A stretch of 64,000 nt of DNA from Taishania sp036758285 (GTDB lineage: Bacteria > Bacteroidota > Bacteroidia > Flavobacteriales_D > Crocinitomicaceae), in contig DAIOWV010000001.1 in the NCBI GenBank assembly GCA_036758285.1, forward strand, positions 1-64,000, given 5' to 3'. The position numbers and the translations under genes are program-made. Under the pieces are notes generated by a model. It did no database searches, was not told where the DNA came from, and was given only the letters and a program-made list of their open reading frames with translations. Positions 61,526 to 64,000 of this stretch are shown one piece after another (position 1 is the stretch's first letter; every line of letters begins with the position of its first letter).

Positions 61526-62725
61526 ATGAGAACGGATTTATACAACCATCCTGATTATTACAACATGGATGATTTGCTTACAGACGAGCAAAAATTAGTA
61601 AGAGATGCTGCCCGTGCATGGGTAAAAAAAGAAGTATCTCCCATCATTGATGAACATTATGAGAAAGCAACATTTCCTAAACATTTAATAAATGGACTAG
61701 GAGAAATTGGAGCTTTCGGTCCATATATTCCAGAGCAATACGGTGGTCCAGGTTTAGATCAAATTTCTTATGGACTTATCATGCAAGAATTAGAAAGATG
61801 TGATTCAGGACTTCGTTCAACTGCTTCTGTTCAATCTTCATTAGTAATGTATCCTATTTGGAAATATGGTTCTGAGGAACAAAGAATGAAATACCTTCCC
61901 AAATTAGCTACAGGTGAATTTATGGGATGTTTTGGTTTAACTGAACCTGATCATGGTTCTGACCCAGGAAGCATGATTACTAATTTTAAGGATGCCGGTG
62001 ACCATGTTATTTTAAATGGAGCTAAAATGTGGATTTCAAATGCACCTTTTGCTGACATTGCTGTTGTATGGGCTAAGAATGAAGAAGGTCGTATACATGG
62101 ATTAGTAGTAGAAAGAGGAATGGAAGGATTTACTACTCCAGAAACACATGGAAAATTATCACTACGTGCTTCAGCAACTGGAGAATTAGTTTTCGATAAT
62201 GTAAAAGTTCCAAAAGAAAATATTTTACCAGGTAGAACTGGATTAGGAGCACCATTGAGCTGTTTGGATTCTGCTCGCTATGGAATTGCTTGGGGAGCCC
62301 TTGGTGCAGCGATGGATTGTTACGATCAAGCTTTGCGTTATTCTAAAGAAAGAGTTCAGTTTGGTGTTCCAATTGGAGCATTTCAATTAACTCAAAAGAA
62401 ATTAGCTGAAATGATTACTGAAATCACAAAAGCTCAATTATTGTTATTGCGTTTAGGACAATTAAGAGAAGCTGGAAAAGCAACTTCTTCGCAAATTTCT
62501 ATGGCAAAAAGAAACAGCTGTGAGATTGCATTAAATATCGCTCGTGAAGCCCGTCAAATACATGGTGGAATGGGTATTACAAGTGAATATTCAATCATGA
62601 GACATATGGCAAACTTGGAATCTGTTGTTACTTATGAAGGAACACATGATATTCATTTATTAATTACAGGAATGGATGTTACTGGTTTTTCATCTTTTAC
62701 AAGAGAAATGCCAAACATTAAATAA
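61526..62725 (+). CDS. Glutaryl-CoA dehydrogenase-like acyl-CoA dehydrogenase
   Basis: 399 residues from the ATG at 61526 (MRTDLYNHPDYYN); a TTG at 61514 would add four. 'MQELERCDSGLRSTASVQSSLVMYPI', 'GEFMGCFGLTEPDHGSDPGSM' and 'ANLESVVTYEGTHDIHLLITG' with the catalytic Glu (about 369) match the glutaryl-CoA dehydrogenase group. It oxidises and decarboxylates glutaryl-CoA to crotonyl-CoA in lysine and tryptophan breakdown, using FAD. Other straight-chain substrates cannot be excluded. It has its own promoter and a strong terminator, so it is probably alone. Confidence 0.93.
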   Translation: MRTDLYNHPDYYNMDDLLTDEQKLVRDAARAWVKKEVSPIIDEHYEKATFPKHLINGLGEIGAFGPYIPEQYGGPGLDQISYGLIMQELERCDSGLRSTASVQSSLVMYPIWKYGSEEQRMKYLPKLATGEFMGCFGLTEPDHGSDPGSMITNFKDAGDHVILNGAKMWISNAPFADIAVVWAKNEEGRIHGLVVERGMEGFTTPETHGKLSLRASATGELVFDNVKVPKENILPGRTGLGAPLSCLDSARYGIAWGALGAAMDCYDQALRYSKERVQFGVPIGAFQLTQKKLAEMITEITKAQLLLLRLGQLREAGKATSSQISMAKRNSCEIALNIAREARQIHGGMGITSEYSIMRHMANLESVVTYEGTHDIHLLITGMDVTGFSSFTREMPNIK

Positions 62726-62745
62726 TTAGTACAATATCAAACATT

Positions 62746-62777
62746 AAGGGAGTTTCTAACTATTTAGAAACTCCCTT
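62746..62777 (+). terminator. Strong terminator of the acyl-CoA dehydrogenase
   Basis: AAGGGAGTTTCTAA (62746-62759) pairs with TTAGAAACTCCCTT (62764-62777), loop CTAT. A T-rich tract (TTGTTTTTT) follows. It is the longest perfect stem in the window (14 bp). Confidence 0.93.
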
Positions 62778-62841
62778 TTGTTTTTTAATTACTTTTTATG
62801 TCAAATTATCTTTCATGAATCATAACTTCGTTTGTTTTTCT

Positions 62842-62849
62842 TAAGTTTG
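62842..62849 (+). promoter_or_regulatory. Promoter -7 box (TAAGTTTG) for cysS
   Basis: Exact TAnnTTTG match, 46 bases before the cysS ATG. Confidence 0.6.
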
Positions 62850-62895
62850 TGAGTTGAATTAGAAGTCAACCATAAACTGTTTAAAATCCAATTAA

Positions 62896-64000
62896 ATGAC
62901 AGAAAAGTTAGCAATTTATAATAGTTTAACAGGAAACAAAGAGGTATTTAAACCAATTATTGAAGGAAAGATTGGAATGTACGTATGCGGACCTACGTTA
63001 TATAGCGAACCACATATGGGTAACATGCGAACTTTCATAAACTTTGACTTGGTATATCGTTATTTATTAAAATTAGGATTTCAAGTTAAATATGTACGCA
63101 ACATTACTGATGCTGGACATATTACAAACAGTGCTGGTGAAGAAGTAGACAGTATAGGTAAAGTAGCGCGTTTGGAACAAGTTCAATCTTTGGAAATTGT
63201 CTACAAATACAATAGAAAATTCTTAGAATTACAAAGAATCTACAATTTATTACCTCCAAGTATAGAACCTACTGCAACCCAACATATTCAAGAACAAATT
63301 GAAATCATCGAAAGGATAATTGAAAATGGCTTTGCATACGTTGTAAATGGATCTGTTTATTTTGATGTAAAAGCCTATTCTCAAAAGTACAACTATGGAA
63401 CATTGAGTGGTAGAAAAGTTGATGAACTTGAAGAATCAACTAGAGAATTGAACGCTCAAGATGAAAAACATTTTTTTGCTGATTTTGCTCTATGGAAAAA
63501 AGCCAATCCTGAAGATATGCAAATTTGGAGATCTCCTTGGGGAAATGGAAATCCTGGATGGCACATTGAATGTACGGCAATGAGCACAAAATATTTGGGC
63601 AATCAATTTGATATACACGGTGGAGGAATGGATTTAAAATTCCCTCATCATGAAGACGAAATAGCTCAAAATTGCGGATCATTCGGGTGCAACCCTGCTA
63701 ATGTTTGGATGCATGCCAATATGCTAAATGTAAATGGTCAAAAGATGAGTAAGTCGTTTGGTAATTTCTTTTTACCACTCGAAATTATAGAAGGGACAAC
63801 TACAATATTTGAAAAAGCTTACAATGCTAATGTTGTACGTTTTTTTATGATGCAAGCACATTACCGATCTACAATTGATGTTTCTGCTGAAGCTTTAGCA
63901 GCATCTGAAAAAGGTTATACTCGACTAAAAGATGCTTTATCTTTAGTTCATAAATTAAAAACATCTGAACAATCATCAATTAATGTTGATTTACTTGTAA
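62896..64000 (+). CDS. cysS: Cysteinyl-tRNA synthetase, N-terminal part (runs off the window)
   Basis: The frame is open from the ATG at 62896 (MTEKLAIYNSLTGNKEVF) to the end of the window, giving 368 residues of a protein usually about 490 long in Bacteroidota. 'MYVCGPTLYSEPHMGNMRTF' carries the zinc Cys and the HIGH motif (as HMGN). 'GNGNPGWHIECTAM' and 'HGGGMDLKFPHHEDEIAQ' supply the other zinc ligands, and 'VNGQKMSKSFGNF' is the KMSKS loop. It charges tRNA-Cys. The end of the gene is not visible. Confidence 0.96.
   Translation, partial: MTEKLAIYNSLTGNKEVFKPIIEGKIGMYVCGPTLYSEPHMGNMRTFINFDLVYRYLLKLGFQVKYVRNITDAGHITNSAGEEVDSIGKVARLEQVQSLEIVYKYNRKFLELQRIYNLLPPSIEPTATQHIQEQIEIIERIIENGFAYVVNGSVYFDVKAYSQKYNYGTLSGRKVDELEESTRELNAQDEKHFFADFALWKKANPEDMQIWRSPWGNGNPGWHIECTAMSTKYLGNQFDIHGGGMDLKFPHHEDEIAQNCGSFGCNPANVWMHANMLNVNGQKMSKSFGNFFLPLEIIEGTTTIFEKAYNANVVRFFMMQAHYRSTIDVSAEALAASEKGYTRLKDALSLVHKLKTSEQSSINVDLLV

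Noticed and set aside
1..64000. tRNA, rRNA, CRISPR, insertion sequence or prophage
   Set aside because: I looked in the intergenic gaps and found no cloverleaf, spaced repeats, transposase or phage structural genes.

Overview
The window looks like a piece of chromosome from a member of the Bacteroidota, most likely a Flavobacteriales (Crocinitomicaceae/Fluviicola-like) organism. The reasons are the AT-rich sequence with short intergenic gaps, three proteins with C-terminal type IX secretion (T9SS) sorting domains of both type A and type B, a DUF4271 gene beside hemD, the gene order uppS-bamA-ompH and miaB-regulator-lptE-secG, and repeated promoters of the Bacteroidota type (TAnnTTTG -7 box). 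Two runs of N (15559-15573 and 44741-44750) show that this is a scaffolded draft assembly. Each one breaks a gene, and both genes can be put back together by reading across the gap. I see no rRNA, tRNA, CRISPR array, insertion sequence or prophage.

Layout, left to right. 1-5812 (+): end of a glycosyltransferase, an FAD-linked oxidase, and a three-gene unit of a secreted C10 (streptopain-like) peptidase, a small membrane protein and a lipoprotein whose signal peptide is split by a one-base slip in a T run. 5839-9347 (-): a tight four-gene unit with kynurenine 3-monooxygenase, an outer-membrane-like protein, an ArsC/Spx-like protein and an EamA transporter. 9461-11733 (-): a large secreted T9SS protein of unknown function and a small lipoprotein. 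11907-14591 (-): CBS protein, NAD kinase and a fused cyclophilin-FKBP isomerase. 14760-16943 (+): rarA and a lipid A-type acyltransferase. 16927-19708 (-): a DUF922 HExxH protein and a large MBOAT acyltransferase. 20023-28863 (+): nhaA, a glycosyltransferase, leuS, a ferredoxin, an acyl-CoA carboxylase carboxyltransferase and hemH.

28868-47767 (-) is a long leftward stretch: mdh, a type B T9SS adhesin-like protein with a small partner, a beta-barrel protein, a polyprenyl synthase, rfbA, an RND exporter, then the miaB-sigma54 regulator-TPR-like-lptE-secG envelope unit, then a five-gene unit with a FKBP lipoprotein, a TraB/GumN protein and a methyltransferase. 47857-52663 holds a SixA-like phosphatase (+), a rhomboid protease (-), an M61 peptidase (+) and a long RluA pseudouridine synthase (+). 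52723-61426 (-) holds three ompH/skp genes, bamA, uppS, atpC-atpD, hemD and DUF4271. 61526-64000 (+) holds glutaryl-CoA dehydrogenase and the start of cysS.

How the genes work together: the main theme is building the envelope. There is outer membrane protein insertion (BamA with three OmpH/Skp chaperones), undecaprenyl and other polyprenyl carrier synthesis (UppS, polyprenyl synthase), LPS transport and acylation (LptE, LpxL-like), nucleotide sugar synthesis (RfbA), Sec export (SecG) and periplasmic folding enzymes, with T9SS substrates as cargo. A second theme is catabolism of tryptophan/lysine and odd-chain carbon (KMO, glutaryl-CoA dehydrogenase, acyl-CoA carboxylase). Most of the window is ordinary core genome. 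I do not see an obvious new defence or mobile system. The points most worth a second look are the C10 peptidase cassette with its slipped lipoprotein, a palindromic pair of back-to-back promoters at 61484-61502, a terminator built from the last codons of two convergent genes at 28849-28875, and an unrecognised T9SS-secreted protein at 9461-11374.
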